From the NCBI GenBank assembly GCA_017524185.1, contig JAFWUG010000062.1, forward strand, positions 1 through 36,950: a stretch of DNA of 36,950 nucleotides. The letters are read 5' to 3'. Source of the DNA: Bacteroidales bacterium. GTDB lineage: Bacteria; Bacteroidota; Bacteroidia; Bacteroidales; Tenuifilaceae. The position numbers and the translations under genes are program-made. Positions 14,172-22,281 of this stretch are shown here, piece after piece. The first letter of the stretch is position 1, and each line of letters starts with the position of its first letter. The notes under the pieces were generated by a model that was not told the DNA's origin, searched no databases, and saw only the letters and a list, made by a program, of their open reading frames with translations.

Positions 14172-14864
14172 CTACTTCGCTTTTCGGCGGAAATATGCAA
14201 GAGCCTTCTCCGAGTAGATATATTTTGTCGAGGGAGCAAGATTATAGCCATTGGCCTTGGCCTGCAGCTGCGATGTTATATCGCCGCCCGCAAAGGTTTG
14301 CTCTAGTATCAGCTCGTCGTTATTGGCGTAGTATCTAATTTTGATTAGCGTATCTGAGTAGGGAATACGGTATGTGCTGTCGTTTTTATCTTTAAACCAC
14401 GTCCATCCGTCGAATTTATCGAATTTATTATCACCATGGAACCTACCCGATATGGTATTAACTTTTAGCGTATCGGCATTTATTTTCCCTTCAACAAGTC
14501 CGATTGTGTGTGCAAAGACATCTATGTCACCAACAATATCATCTCCATCTATAACATAGAAGATCAATGTGTCGGCGTTAAGTGAAATGTTTACCTTTCG
14601 GGCTAATGTGTCGATGGACATTTGTTGGGCGAGTCCGCTTTCGGGGATGTCGGGGGTTAGGATCGCGAAATAGTCCACTTTGTACAGTTCCCAATCGCCA
14701 AGCAAGAAGTCGTTGGTTATTGGGGTTGCGGTGGCGGTTGGCGTAGGCTCAGGCGCGGGTGCAGGTGCGGGTTCTGGCTCAACCACAGGGTCTTTCTCGC
14801 AGGCTATAAAGCTCAGCGCAATGATGGCCAAAAGGCTCAGGGTCAGATTTCGAAGCGTATTCAT
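14172..14864 (-). CDS. Lipoprotein of unknown function with Pro/Glu/Ala linker
   Basis: 230 residues. The N-terminus MNTLRNLTLSLLAIIALSFIAC is a lipoprotein signal with the lipid-modified Cys at 22. A low-complexity linker of Pro, Glu, Ala and Thr follows (residues about 25-50), then a beta-rich domain beginning FLLGDWELYKVDYF, which resembles the lipocalin-like GDW-L opening of many small Bacteroidota lipoproteins; this is a resemblance only. I chose ATG 14864 because the open frame farther upstream starts inside the promoter (14928-14958). It has its own promoter and terminator, and lies between inverted copies of a 23-bp repeat. Surface or periplasmic, function unknown. Confidence 0.75.
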   Translation of the reverse strand: MNTLRNLTLSLLAIIALSFIACEKDPVVEPEPAPAPAPEPTPTATATPITNDFLLGDWELYKVDYFAILTPDIPESGLAQQMSIDTLARKVNISLNADTLIFYVIDGDDIVGDIDVFAHTIGLVEGKINADTLKVNTISGRFHGDNKFDKFDGWTWFKDKNDSTYRIPYSDTLIKIRYYANNDELILEQTFAGGDITSQLQAKANGYNLAPSTKYIYSEKALAYFRRKAK

Positions 14865-14927
14865 AGCAGTATTATTTGTTGTTTGTTTCGTTGCAATGCC
14901 CTTACGCAGAGGGACGTATTTCGGTGG

Positions 14928-14958
14928 CAAAAATAGTGCCTACGCATGTTATGTGCAA
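14928..14958 (-). promoter_or_regulatory. Consensus promoter of the lipoprotein gene
   Basis: On the - strand TTG (14958-14956), 20 bases, TATTTTTG (14935-14928). The transcript would begin near 14921, giving a leader of about 57 bases. Confidence 0.75.
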
Positions 14959-15162
14959 GTTTATGGGAGATTTTTTTTCTATCTATCTATCAGTAAGTTA
15001 TATAATGATGATTTACATTCATCCATGGCATTTTCTGGAATGTATGGTAGCTGAGTGGAACATACAATGGTGAGCGTTAAGCGGAGATGGTCAGCGGGGC
15101 TTTAAAAGGCTGATTAAATTCAAGTTGAACGTTGCGGCAGATGGCTGTTGAGCGGTAACGTA

Positions 15163-15185
15163 CTGAAAGCACGTAATCTCAATAA
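15163..15185 (-). repeat. 23-bp inverted repeat, right copy
   Basis: Exact reverse complement of 13985-14007. Confidence 0.7.
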
Positions 15186-15359
15186 CCCCACACGGCGCTG
15201 CGCTTCGTGTGGGGTGCACGAACCAACGCAAGCAGCGTGTCGGAGACACGCTACAATGCGGGATGATGGTGTGCCGCTGGCACACTGCATGCCCGTATTT
15301 GAGCCTGTTCCATAGGGCAGACAAGTTCCGCTGGCTTAGCCCCGATGGCCATTTGGTCG

Positions 15360-15385
15360 GTGGGGTTGGGGCAAAGTCCCAAGCG
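15360..15385. repeat. Intergenic palindromic repeat, copy 2
   Basis: GGGGCAAAGTCCC core with AAGCG after it; the counterpart is at 2111-2136. Confidence 0.6.
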
Positions 15386-15431
15386 TGTCTTTGTGTTTAT
15401 TATTGTTGTAATTGCGGATAATTATTACAAA

Positions 15432-15463
15432 AAAAAGCCCCGAGGTTAAAACCTCAGGGCTTT
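15432..15463 (-). terminator. Terminator of the hydrogenase operon
   Basis: On the - strand AAAGCCC-GAGGTT pairs with AACCTC-GGGCTTT and is followed by a run of T. It lies 24 bases after the hydC stop. Confidence 0.85.
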
Positions 15464-15486
15464 CTAACTAACTGGATTGTACGGTA

Positions 15487-15978
15487 TTAGATGCCGAACT
15501 TAGCCTTGTTTTCCTCAATGATGCGCTTAACATCGTCGGCTACCAAACGGCCATAAACCTGGCCATTAACCAGAGCCACGGGGGCGAGTCCGCATGCACC
15601 CACGCAGCGCAGGGTGTTGAGCGAGAAAATACCGTCTTTGTCGGTCTCACCCACATTGATGTTGAGGCGTTGGCTAAAGGCGTCTACAATCTTCTCGGCA
15701 CCGCGCACGTAGCATGCAGTACCCAAGCAGATGGCCACGGGACATTTGCCCTTGGGCACCATGGAGAAGAACGAGTAGAACGAAACCACGCCGAATACTT
15801 TGGCAGGGGAGATGTTCAGATGTTTAGCGATGACCTCCTGAGCCTCAGTGGGCAGATAGCCCAAGTAGTCCTGTGTTTGGTGCAGCACGTTGATGAGCTC
15901 GCTTGCATCGTTGTTGAACGATTTGCAGATGGCCTCAATCTTGTCGGCTACCTCTTTCTTTATTTTTATGCTTGACAT
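15487..15978 (-). CDS. hydC: NADH-linked [FeFe]-hydrogenase subunit HydC (NuoE-like)
   Basis: 163 residues, NuoE/24-kDa family. The helical N-terminal half (NVLHQTQDYLGYLPTEAQEVIAKHLNISPAKVFGVVSFYSFF) is followed by a thioredoxin-like [2Fe-2S] domain whose four ligands are visible in two pairs: CLGTACYVRG and CVGACGLAP. In bifurcating hydrogenases this subunit passes electrons between the flavin subunit HydB and HydA. Last gene of the operon HndB-like, HydB, HydA, HydC, beginning 36 bases after hydA and ending at a strong terminator. A decayed copy of its start region exists at 13816. Subunit identity is firm; whether the complex bifurcates cannot be settled by sequence alone. Confidence 0.94.
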   Translation of the reverse strand: MSSIKIKKEVADKIEAICKSFNNDASELINVLHQTQDYLGYLPTEAQEVIAKHLNISPAKVFGVVSFYSFFSMVPKGKCPVAICLGTACYVRGAEKIVDAFSQRLNINVGETDKDGIFSLNTLRCVGACGLAPVALVNGQVYGRLVADDVKRIIEENKAKFGI

Positions 15979-16014
15979 AGTTTACTTCTCTGTAGGGTTG
16001 ATAACATCAGTGGG

Positions 16015-17784
16015 CTACTTCTCAAACTCCACGGTCGATTGCCTGTTGAAGTAGTGGGTGTGCAGCTGCTCGTGGCTGAGATGGCCGCAGGGCTCGCCGT
16101 AGTACTCCTTGTAGATGGCAATGATGTCGGGATTCTCGTGGCTCTTACGGATGGGCTTGCCCGCATCTTCGCGGTAGGTGGCCTCCATGCGCTTGCGGAT
16201 GATGTCGCTGTCGCCATGGTGGTAGGGCTGTCCTGCACCGCCAATGCAGCCGCCAGGGCAGGCCATCACCTCAATGAAGTGGTAGCCGTTGGGGTTGCCA
16301 GCGCGAACCTCTTCCATCAACTTGCGGGCGTTGCTTAGGCTGTAGGCTATGGCTATCTTGAGGGGGAAGCCATCGAAGTCGATAGTGGCCTCCTTGATAC
16401 CCTCGAGGCCACGGGTCTCCTCGAAGTCGATGCGGGGCAGGGGCTTCTTGCAGTGCACCTCGTATGCGGTACGCAGCGCGGCCTCCATAACGCCGCCCGT
16501 GGCTCCGAATATAACGCCTGCGCCGGTGGATTGGCCCAGTGGGTTGTCGAAGTCCTCCTCGGGGAGCTGGGTCAGGTCGATGTTGCACTGCTTGAGCATG
16601 TGGGCCAGCTCGCGGGTGGTGAGGCTGAAGTCAACATCGCGGTTGCCGTTCACGGCAAACTCCTCACGCGCCAATTCGCTTTTCTTGGCCAAGCAGGGCA
16701 TGATGGATACTACCACCATGTCTTCGCGTTTTACGCCCATCTTGGTAGCCAAGAAGTTCTTGGCCACTGCGCCGAACATGGCTTGGGGCGACTTGGCGGT
16801 TGAGGGGTACTCAAGCAAATCGGGGAAGTTCTTTTCGTAGAATGATACCCAAGCGGGGCAGCAGCTGGTGAACATTGGTAGTTTTACATTTTTATCGCCA
16901 GCGAGGGCCTTTGTTAGGCGGCCCAGCAGCTCGGTGCCCTCCTCCATGATGGTGAGGTCGGCGCTCCAGTCGGTGTCGAACACCTTGTCGAAGCCTAAGC
17001 GGCGTAGGCCAGCGGCCATTTTGCCAGTTACAATCTCGCCTGGTTTCATGCCAAATTCTTCGCCTAGAGCTACGCGTACGGCGGGTGCCGTCTGTACTAC
17101 TACGGTTTTCTTGGGATCGGCTATGGCGTTGAGAACATCTTGGATGTTATCGACTAGCGTGAGGGCACCCACGGGGCATACCTGTACGCACTGGCCGCAG
17201 TTAATACAGCTGGTGTCGCCCAGCGGTTTCGAGAACGATGTTCCCACTACCGAGGGGAAACCGCGGTTTACGCCGCTCAGTGCGCCAGCCGACTGGAATT
17301 TGTTGCACATTGTCTCGCAGCGGCGGCAATATACGCACTTGTCCATGTCGCGGTAAACGCTTAGGGTGCTGTCGATTTTGTAGGTCGATTGCTCGCCGTT
17401 GAAAGGAATCCTGCGGATGCCCATGCGGGTGGCCAATGCTTGCAATTCGCAATCGCCGCTCTTCTCGCACTGTAGGCAGTCGTTGGGGTGGTCGCTTAGA
17501 ATTAGCTCAATAACTGTTTTGCGGGCTTTGAGAACGCGGGGCGATGATGTGAACACCTCCATGCCCTCGGTTACATCGGTGGCGCAGGCGGGAGCCAGGT
17601 TGCGACGGCCTTTCACCTCTACCATGCAGACGCGGCAACCGCCGGGTTTGTTCTCGAAATTCATCCCGTTGAGCTCGAAGTAGCAGAGCGTGGGAATGTC
17701 GATACCGGCCATGCGGGCAGCTTTCAGGATGGTAGTGCCCTCGGGTACCTGAAGTGCCTTTTTATCTATTGTTACGTTAATCAT
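16015..17784 (-). CDS. hydA: [FeFe]-hydrogenase catalytic subunit HydA
   Basis: 589 residues. An N-terminal plant-type [2Fe-2S] domain (Cys34, GGCRVC near 48-52, Cys67) is followed by the His-Cys3 cluster (HPNDCLQCEKSGDC), two [4Fe-4S] clusters (CVYCRRCETMC and CINCGQCVQVCP) and the H-cluster domain with its three signatures: TSCCPAW near 306, MPCLAKKSE near 362 and MACPGGCIGG at 507-516. These supply all expected ligands for reversible H2 production. The domain order is that of the HydA/HndD subunit of NADH-linked multimeric hydrogenases. The maturases HydE, HydF and HydG are not in the window. Lies between hydB and hydC in a - strand operon. Confidence 0.96.
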   Translation of the reverse strand: MINVTIDKKALQVPEGTTILKAARMAGIDIPTLCYFELNGMNFENKPGGCRVCMVEVKGRRNLAPACATDVTEGMEVFTSSPRVLKARKTVIELILSDHPNDCLQCEKSGDCELQALATRMGIRRIPFNGEQSTYKIDSTLSVYRDMDKCVYCRRCETMCNKFQSAGALSGVNRGFPSVVGTSFSKPLGDTSCINCGQCVQVCPVGALTLVDNIQDVLNAIADPKKTVVVQTAPAVRVALGEEFGMKPGEIVTGKMAAGLRRLGFDKVFDTDWSADLTIMEEGTELLGRLTKALAGDKNVKLPMFTSCCPAWVSFYEKNFPDLLEYPSTAKSPQAMFGAVAKNFLATKMGVKREDMVVVSIMPCLAKKSELAREEFAVNGNRDVDFSLTTRELAHMLKQCNIDLTQLPEEDFDNPLGQSTGAGVIFGATGGVMEAALRTAYEVHCKKPLPRIDFEETRGLEGIKEATIDFDGFPLKIAIAYSLSNARKLMEEVRAGNPNGYHFIEVMACPGGCIGGAGQPYHHGDSDIIRKRMEATYREDAGKPIRKSHENPDIIAIYKEYYGEPCGHLSHEQLHTHYFNRQSTVEFEK

Positions 17785-17841
17785 TGTCGTTAATTTTGGG
17801 TGATTGCTGATTGGGGCTTATGCCATATCGTTCATCACTAA

Positions 17842-19656
17842 TTATTTAACAGAGATGGCATTAAACTTACAGCCTGCCTGGCAGGCACCGCATTTGATGC
17901 ACTTTGACTGGTCGATCTCCATTGAGGCCAACTTGTGGCCAGGGGCGATATAGTCGGTCCGCTTGATGGTAGATACAGGGCAGTCTTTGGCGCACTTGCC
18001 GCAGCCAATGCACAACTCGGGGTCAATCACATACTGCATGAGTTTTTTGCACTGACCAGCGGGGCATTTCTTGTCAACCACGTGAGCCACATATTCGTCC
18101 CAGAAGTTATCGATGGTCGAGAGTACGGGGTTTGGCGAGGTTTGGCCAAGGCCACAAAGAGCGGTGTCTTTAATAACGTGGCTCAATTCGCGCAGCATCT
18201 CCAGGTCTTCCATGGTACCGTTGCCCTGGGTGATTTTGTCGAGCAGTTCGTGTAGGCGTTTGTTACCTACGCGGCAAGGGGTACATTTGCCGCACGACTC
18301 CTCAACAGTGAAGTCGAGGTAGAATTTGGTGATGGATACCATGCAGCTGGTTTCGTCCATAACCACCATACCGCCTGAGCCCATCATCGAGCCAGCAGCA
18401 ATTAGGTTGTCGTAGTCGATAGGGGTGTCGAGGTGCTTCTCGGTGAGGCAGCCGCCCGATGGTCCACCGGTCTGTACGGCTTTGAACTTGCGTCCGTCCT
18501 TGATGCCGCCGCCAATCTCGAAGATTACCTCGCGCAGGGTGATACCCATGGGAACTTCAATCAGACCCACGTTGTTCACCTGGCCAGCCAGCGCGAATAC
18601 TTTGGTGCCTTTCGATTTTTCGGTGCCAATGCTAGCGAACCACTCCCAGCCCTTGTTGATGATTACAGGGATGTTGGCCAACGTCTCAACGTTGTTCACG
18701 TTCGAGGGTTTTTTCATGTAGCCCTCTTGAGCAGGGAACGGGGGTTTGAAGGTAGGCTCGCCGCGTTGTCCCTCCATGGAGTGAATCAGGGCGGTTTCCT
18801 CACCGCAAACGAATGCGCCAGCACCGTAGCGTAGGTCGATGTCGAAGTCGAAGCCCGAACCGAGGATGTCCTTGCCCAGCAGGCCGTACTCGCGAGCCTG
18901 GTCGATGGCTACCTGTAGGCGGTGTATGGCCAGCGGGTACTCGGCACGGATGTAAACCAAGCCCTTGGTTGCACCAATGCAGAAGCCACCAATGGCCATG
19001 GCCTCAATGATTGAGTGGGGGTCGCCCTCAAGGATGGAGCGATCCATGAATGCGCCGGGGTCGCCCTCGTCAGCATTACAGATGATGTACTTTTGGTCGG
19101 CGTGGTTTTTGCTGGCAATTTCCCATTTCATGCCAGTGGGGAAACCGCCGCCGCCGCGTCCGCGCAGCCCCGACTTCTTGATGATGTCGATGGTTGCGGT
19201 GGGGTTGTTGTTGGCCAGCACATCGCCAAGGGCGGCGTAGCCATCGCGGGCGATGTACTCCTCAATGTTCTCGGGGTTGATGAAACCGCAGTTGCGCAGA
19301 GCTATACGGATTTGCTTCTTGTAGAAGTTCATGTGCTTGGAGTCGCTCACGTGCTCTTTCTCCTTGGGGTCGAGATAGAGCAGGCGGTTCACCTTGCGCC
19401 CTTTGATAATGTGCTCTTTAACAATTTCTGCGGTGTCGGCGGGGGTAACCTCGGTGTAGAAAGTGTTGTCGGGGATTACCTTAACGATGGGACCTTTCTC
19501 GCAGAAGCCGAAGCAGCCAGTTTTTACTACCTGTACCTCGTCTTCGAGGTTATTGGCCTTCAGCTCGGCCTTGAATTTGTCAACAATCTCTAAGCTCTGC
19601 GAGGCGGTACAGCCCGTACCACCGCAAATCAAGAGATGCATTTTGTATTTTGCCAT
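17842..19656 (-). CDS. hydB: NADH-linked [FeFe]-hydrogenase subunit HydB (NuoF-like)
   Basis: 604 residues. Residues 1-95 are a thioredoxin-like [2Fe-2S] ferredoxin domain (CGGTGCTAS, CFGFCEKGP). The NuoF core follows, with the NADH glycine motif GLRGRGGGGFPTG, the FMN-site sequence NADEGDPGAFMDR and the [4Fe-4S] ligands ESCGKCTPCR with a later Cys in ALCGLGQ. The C-terminus adds two [4Fe-4S] clusters (CIGCGKCAKDCP and CIKCGACQAGC). This is the HydB/HndC layout that oxidises or reduces NAD(H) and exchanges electrons with ferredoxin and HydA. Starts 12 bases after the HndB-like gene. Confidence 0.95.
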   Translation of the reverse strand: MAKYKMHLLICGGTGCTASQSLEIVDKFKAELKANNLEDEVQVVKTGCFGFCEKGPIVKVIPDNTFYTEVTPADTAEIVKEHIIKGRKVNRLLYLDPKEKEHVSDSKHMNFYKKQIRIALRNCGFINPENIEEYIARDGYAALGDVLANNNPTATIDIIKKSGLRGRGGGGFPTGMKWEIASKNHADQKYIICNADEGDPGAFMDRSILEGDPHSIIEAMAIGGFCIGATKGLVYIRAEYPLAIHRLQVAIDQAREYGLLGKDILGSGFDFDIDLRYGAGAFVCGEETALIHSMEGQRGEPTFKPPFPAQEGYMKKPSNVNNVETLANIPVIINKGWEWFASIGTEKSKGTKVFALAGQVNNVGLIEVPMGITLREVIFEIGGGIKDGRKFKAVQTGGPSGGCLTEKHLDTPIDYDNLIAAGSMMGSGGMVVMDETSCMVSITKFYLDFTVEESCGKCTPCRVGNKRLHELLDKITQGNGTMEDLEMLRELSHVIKDTALCGLGQTSPNPVLSTIDNFWDEYVAHVVDKKCPAGQCKKLMQYVIDPELCIGCGKCAKDCPVSTIKRTDYIAPGHKLASMEIDQSKCIKCGACQAGCKFNAISVK

Positions 19657-19668
19657 AAGTGCTGAGTG

Positions 19669-20061
19669 TTAGTCGATTGACTGGTAGTTGGCGGGGAGTA
19701 TGCCCTCAACCAACTCGCCGTTGATGATGTACTTCTCGATGATTTCCTTGGCCTTCTCGGTGTTCACGTAGCCGAACACAAGCGGATCTTGGCCGGGTTT
19801 CTTAACCTCGATGGTGGGTTCAGCGTAGCAGTAGCCCATGTCGCCAACCTGGGTAACAACGGCATCAATCTTACGCCTGTCGAGCTCGTCGATCAGGAAG
19901 CTCATAACCTCCTTGGCACCCGATGCAATGCCGCTGGTGGCCATGCCTACCTTAATCTGAACCACCGACTCGGGGCTGTTTGAGTTTTCCCGAAGTTTGA
20001 TCTTGTTCTGCAAATCGTCCTTGATTTTGCGCAGATCCGATAAGTTCTTTATCTTGTTCAT
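19669..20061 (-). CDS. HndB-like thioredoxin-fold protein with lost cluster ligands
   Basis: 130 residues. A helical N-terminus is followed by a thioredoxin-like ferredoxin fold related to HndB and to the (2Fe-2S) ferredoxin-domain proteins encoded with HydB. In those relatives the cysteines lie in a GTCGIAAGA-like and a TGC-GLC-like segment; here the corresponding stretches are ATSGIASGA (41-49) and QVGDMGYCYAEP (71-82), leaving Cys78 as the only cysteine in the protein. It therefore cannot bind a normal [2Fe-2S] cluster alone and is more likely structural or regulatory. First gene of the hydrogenase operon, behind a TAnnTTTG promoter. I recall similar cysteine-poor versions in other Bacteroidales, but cannot check this. 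Confidence 0.83.
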   Translation of the reverse strand: MNKIKNLSDLRKIKDDLQNKIKLRENSNSPESVVQIKVGMATSGIASGAKEVMSFLIDELDRRKIDAVVTQVGDMGYCYAEPTIEVKKPGQDPLVFGYVNTEKAKEIIEKYIINGELVEGILPANYQSID

Positions 20062-20098
20062 CTCAATGGTTTGTTAGGAAAAAATATTTTTCACCCCG

Positions 20099-20127
20099 CA
20101 AAAATACAGAATTAACCAAATCGGCAA
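20099..20127 (-). promoter_or_regulatory. Promoter of the hydrogenase operon
   Basis: On the - strand TTG (20127-20125), 18 bases, TATTTTTG (20106-20099); the first start codon follows 38 bases later. The spacer is one base short of the usual range. Confidence 0.6.
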
Positions 20128-20333
20128 GCCGTGGCCTTTAAAACAAAATCGTTCTAAATAAATACAAGTCGCCGTTTTTTGCGTAAATAATTTATATTCA
20201 GCACTATAGCTTTGTGTTCGCTCTCGCCATATCGCGTTATTTATATCGATTTTAAATACCCGAATGGCGATCTTTTGATGTTGGCAGCGAAAAATTGCGC
20301 GTCGCTCTGTGGCGAATTTTGGCCAAAAGGTGC
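20128..20333. other. Divergent intergenic region, no gene seen
   Basis: Part of a 300-base gap between the hydrogenase operon and the phosphoesterase gene. It is AT-rich on the left. Apart from the - strand promoter and a weak TAATTTTA (20334-20341) facing right, I see nothing in it. Confidence 0.5.
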
Positions 20334-20362
20334 TAATTTTACGCCGCAATCAAGTTTGGGAT

Positions 20363-21517
20363 ATGCAACGATACCTATTTATTATAATGGTGTTGGCTGT
20401 GTTTGTGGGAGCTAATGCTTTTCTGTATGTGCAAACGCTGCCCCTGTTTCAGCAGCCACGGCTTGGAGCATGGCTTAGGGGTTTGTTCGTGTTGCTGGCA
20501 TTGAGTTTTGTTGTGGCTATGCGCTATGGTGGGGCTATATCTAACGCTTTGGGCTCGGTGCTTGCGGCTGTGGGCACGTTTTGGTTGGCCGTGATGCTCT
20601 ATCTCACCCTGTTCTTCGTTGTCTTGCTGTTGTTGCGGTTGTTCAACCGCTGGTTGGTTTTTTCGGAGTGGCTCGATTTTGCACAACATCCTGATAATCA
20701 TCGCATAGCAGTGATTGTGGTTTACGCGCTTACCTTTGTGGTGCTGCTTGCGGGACATATAAATGCCATGATGCCGCGCTTGGTGCATCTCAGGCTTGAG
20801 GTGGCCAAGCCCATGGCTACGCCGCTACGGGCGGTGATGTTGTCCGACATACATATGGGGCATATCATTGGCAATAGGCAACTGGCGCGTATGGTGCATA
20901 AAATCAACGATTTATCGCCAGATGTGGTGCTACTGGCGGGCGATACTTTCGACCAGCAGTTGGAGCCAGTGCAGCGGCGCAATATGGGCGTACATTTCGA
21001 GCATATTGTCGCAAAGCATGGCGTGGTGGCGGTTACGGGCAATCACGACTATTTTGGTCAGCACGATGCTAAGATTGCCTACCTGCAATTGCATGGCGTT
21101 AAAGTGTTGTGCGATAGCGTTATAAGCATAGATGATTGCTACATTGTTGGGCGCAACGATTTGCAGAGCCAGCATGTACTACAGCATCGGCGTAGGCCTT
21201 TGTCCGATATGCTCCAAGATTTGCCTAACATTGATTCTATGGCCGTTGTGGTGCTCGACCATCAGCCTTTTCACCTCGAGGAGGCGCAGCAGGCTGGGGC
21301 AGATGTGCAGCTGTCGGGGCATACGCATCACGGACAGTTGTGGCCGCTTAACTATTTGACACAGAGCATCTACGAGTTGAGCCATGGCTATCTGCGTAAG
21401 GGAACCACACATTATTATGTATCGTCGGGCTATGGCACTTGGGGTCCGCGGGTTCGACTGGGGAGCAGACCCGAAATAGTTCTGTTAGAGATAATTCCAG
21501 CACAATTGCATGATTAG
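20363..21517 (+). CDS. Membrane-anchored metallophosphoesterase
   Basis: 384 residues. The first 140 residues hold about four hydrophobic helices (YLFIIMVLAVFVGANAFLY, LFVLLALSFVVAM, FWLAVMLYLTLFFVVLLLL, IAVIVVYALTFVVLLAGHI). A calcineurin-like catalytic domain follows with all metal motifs: LSDIHMGH, LAGDTFDQ, TGNHDYFG and SGHTHHGQ. This is the YkuE-like layout of membrane phosphoesterases; the substrate (lipid pyrophosphate, cyclic nucleotide or other) is not predictable. I chose ATG 20363 rather than a frame opening at 20309 because MQRYLFIIM begins the membrane helix. Its end overlaps mqnA by eight bases. Confidence 0.9.
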   Translation: MQRYLFIIMVLAVFVGANAFLYVQTLPLFQQPRLGAWLRGLFVLLALSFVVAMRYGGAISNALGSVLAAVGTFWLAVMLYLTLFFVVLLLLRLFNRWLVFSEWLDFAQHPDNHRIAVIVVYALTFVVLLAGHINAMMPRLVHLRLEVAKPMATPLRAVMLSDIHMGHIIGNRQLARMVHKINDLSPDVVLLAGDTFDQQLEPVQRRNMGVHFEHIVAKHGVVAVTGNHDYFGQHDAKIAYLQLHGVKVLCDSVISIDDCYIVGRNDLQSQHVLQHRRRPLSDMLQDLPNIDSMAVVVLDHQPFHLEEAQQAGADVQLSGHTHHGQLWPLNYLTQSIYELSHGYLRKGTTHYYVSSGYGTWGPRVRLGSRPEIVLLEIIPAQLHD

Positions 21518-22256
21518 AATATCGGCCATATCGTATCTTAACACCGTGCCGTTTGTGTATGGGCTTATGCGCTCGGGCATCGATGCATTGGCCGAAATAT
21601 CCCTCGACTATCCGGCAGAGTGTGCGCGCAAGCTCATTGAGGGGAGTGCCGACATCGGCTTGGTGCCAGTTGCAGTACTGCCGCAAATTCCGAATGCTTG
21701 TGTGGTGGGCGACTTTTGCATTGGAGCCAGCGGTGCGGTGCGTACAGTTTCGCTGCTGGGGCAATGCCCGGTCGAGCGCATGGAGCGCATCTATCTCGAC
21801 TACCAGTCGCGCTCATCGGTGCAGTTGGTTAGACTCCTATGCCAGCGACATTGGGGCGTTTCGCCACGGTGGGAGGCTTTGACACCCAGTCATAGCGTGG
21901 CCGATTTCGATGGCACCGATGGCGTGGTGGTTATAGGCGATAGGGTCTTTGGGCTTGAGCATCGTTATGCCTATAACTACGATTTGGCCCGCGAATGGCA
22001 AGCAATGGCCAACTTGCCATTCACGTTCGCCGTGTGGGCTGCCAATAAGCAGTTGGACAGCGAGTTCAGCGAACAGTTCAACTCCGCTTTGGCTTACGGC
22101 GTGTCGCATATACCTCAGGCTGTTGCCGAGCGCTACAATGGCGGTGCGCTGAGCCATTCCGAGGCCGAGCATTATCTGCACCACAACATCAGTTTTGAAC
22201 TCGATGAGCCGAAACGCAGGGCAATGCAATTGTTTTTGAATATGATAAATAGTTGA
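21510..22256 (+). CDS. mqnA: Chorismate dehydratase, futalosine menaquinone pathway
   Basis: MqnA removes water from chorismate to give 3-enolpyruvylbenzoate, the entry to the futalosine route of menaquinone synthesis. The 248-residue protein starts IRISAISYLNTVPFVYGL, a typical MqnA opening, and continues with LDYPAECARKLIEGSADIGLVPVAVL, IYLDYQSRSSVQLVRLL, VVIGDRV and the C-terminal helical part, all as in the periplasmic-binding-protein-like MqnA/MqnD fold. Other mqn genes are not in the window. It overlaps the end of the phosphoesterase gene, and the NfeD-type gene follows 25 bases later, so these three are probably transcribed together though not obviously in one pathway. Confidence 0.9.
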   Translation: MIRISAISYLNTVPFVYGLMRSGIDALAEISLDYPAECARKLIEGSADIGLVPVAVLPQIPNACVVGDFCIGASGAVRTVSLLGQCPVERMERIYLDYQSRSSVQLVRLLCQRHWGVSPRWEALTPSHSVADFDGTDGVVVIGDRVFGLEHRYAYNYDLAREWQAMANLPFTFAVWAANKQLDSEFSEQFNSALAYGVSHIPQAVAERYNGGALSHSEAEHYLHHNISFELDEPKRRAMQLFLNMINS

Positions 22257-22281
22257 TTTTCAAATATATAATTCTATATTG

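Larger units (their letters stand above)
14959..15431. repeat. Repeat-rich intergenic region, right of lipoprotein gene
   Basis: No gene is supported. It holds the right copy of the 23-bp inverted repeat (15163-15185), a hairpin CCCCACACG/CGTGTGGGG (15186-15214), the palindrome GCGTGTCGGAGACACGC (15235-15251), another palindrome GTGTGCCGCTGGCACAC (15269-15285), and the second copy of the G/C-rich repeat also found at 2111 (15360-15385). Confidence 0.6.

Noticed and set aside
14046..14306. Open frame of 86 codons on the + strand
   Set aside because: It runs through a terminator hairpin and the end of the opposite lipoprotein gene; no protein features.
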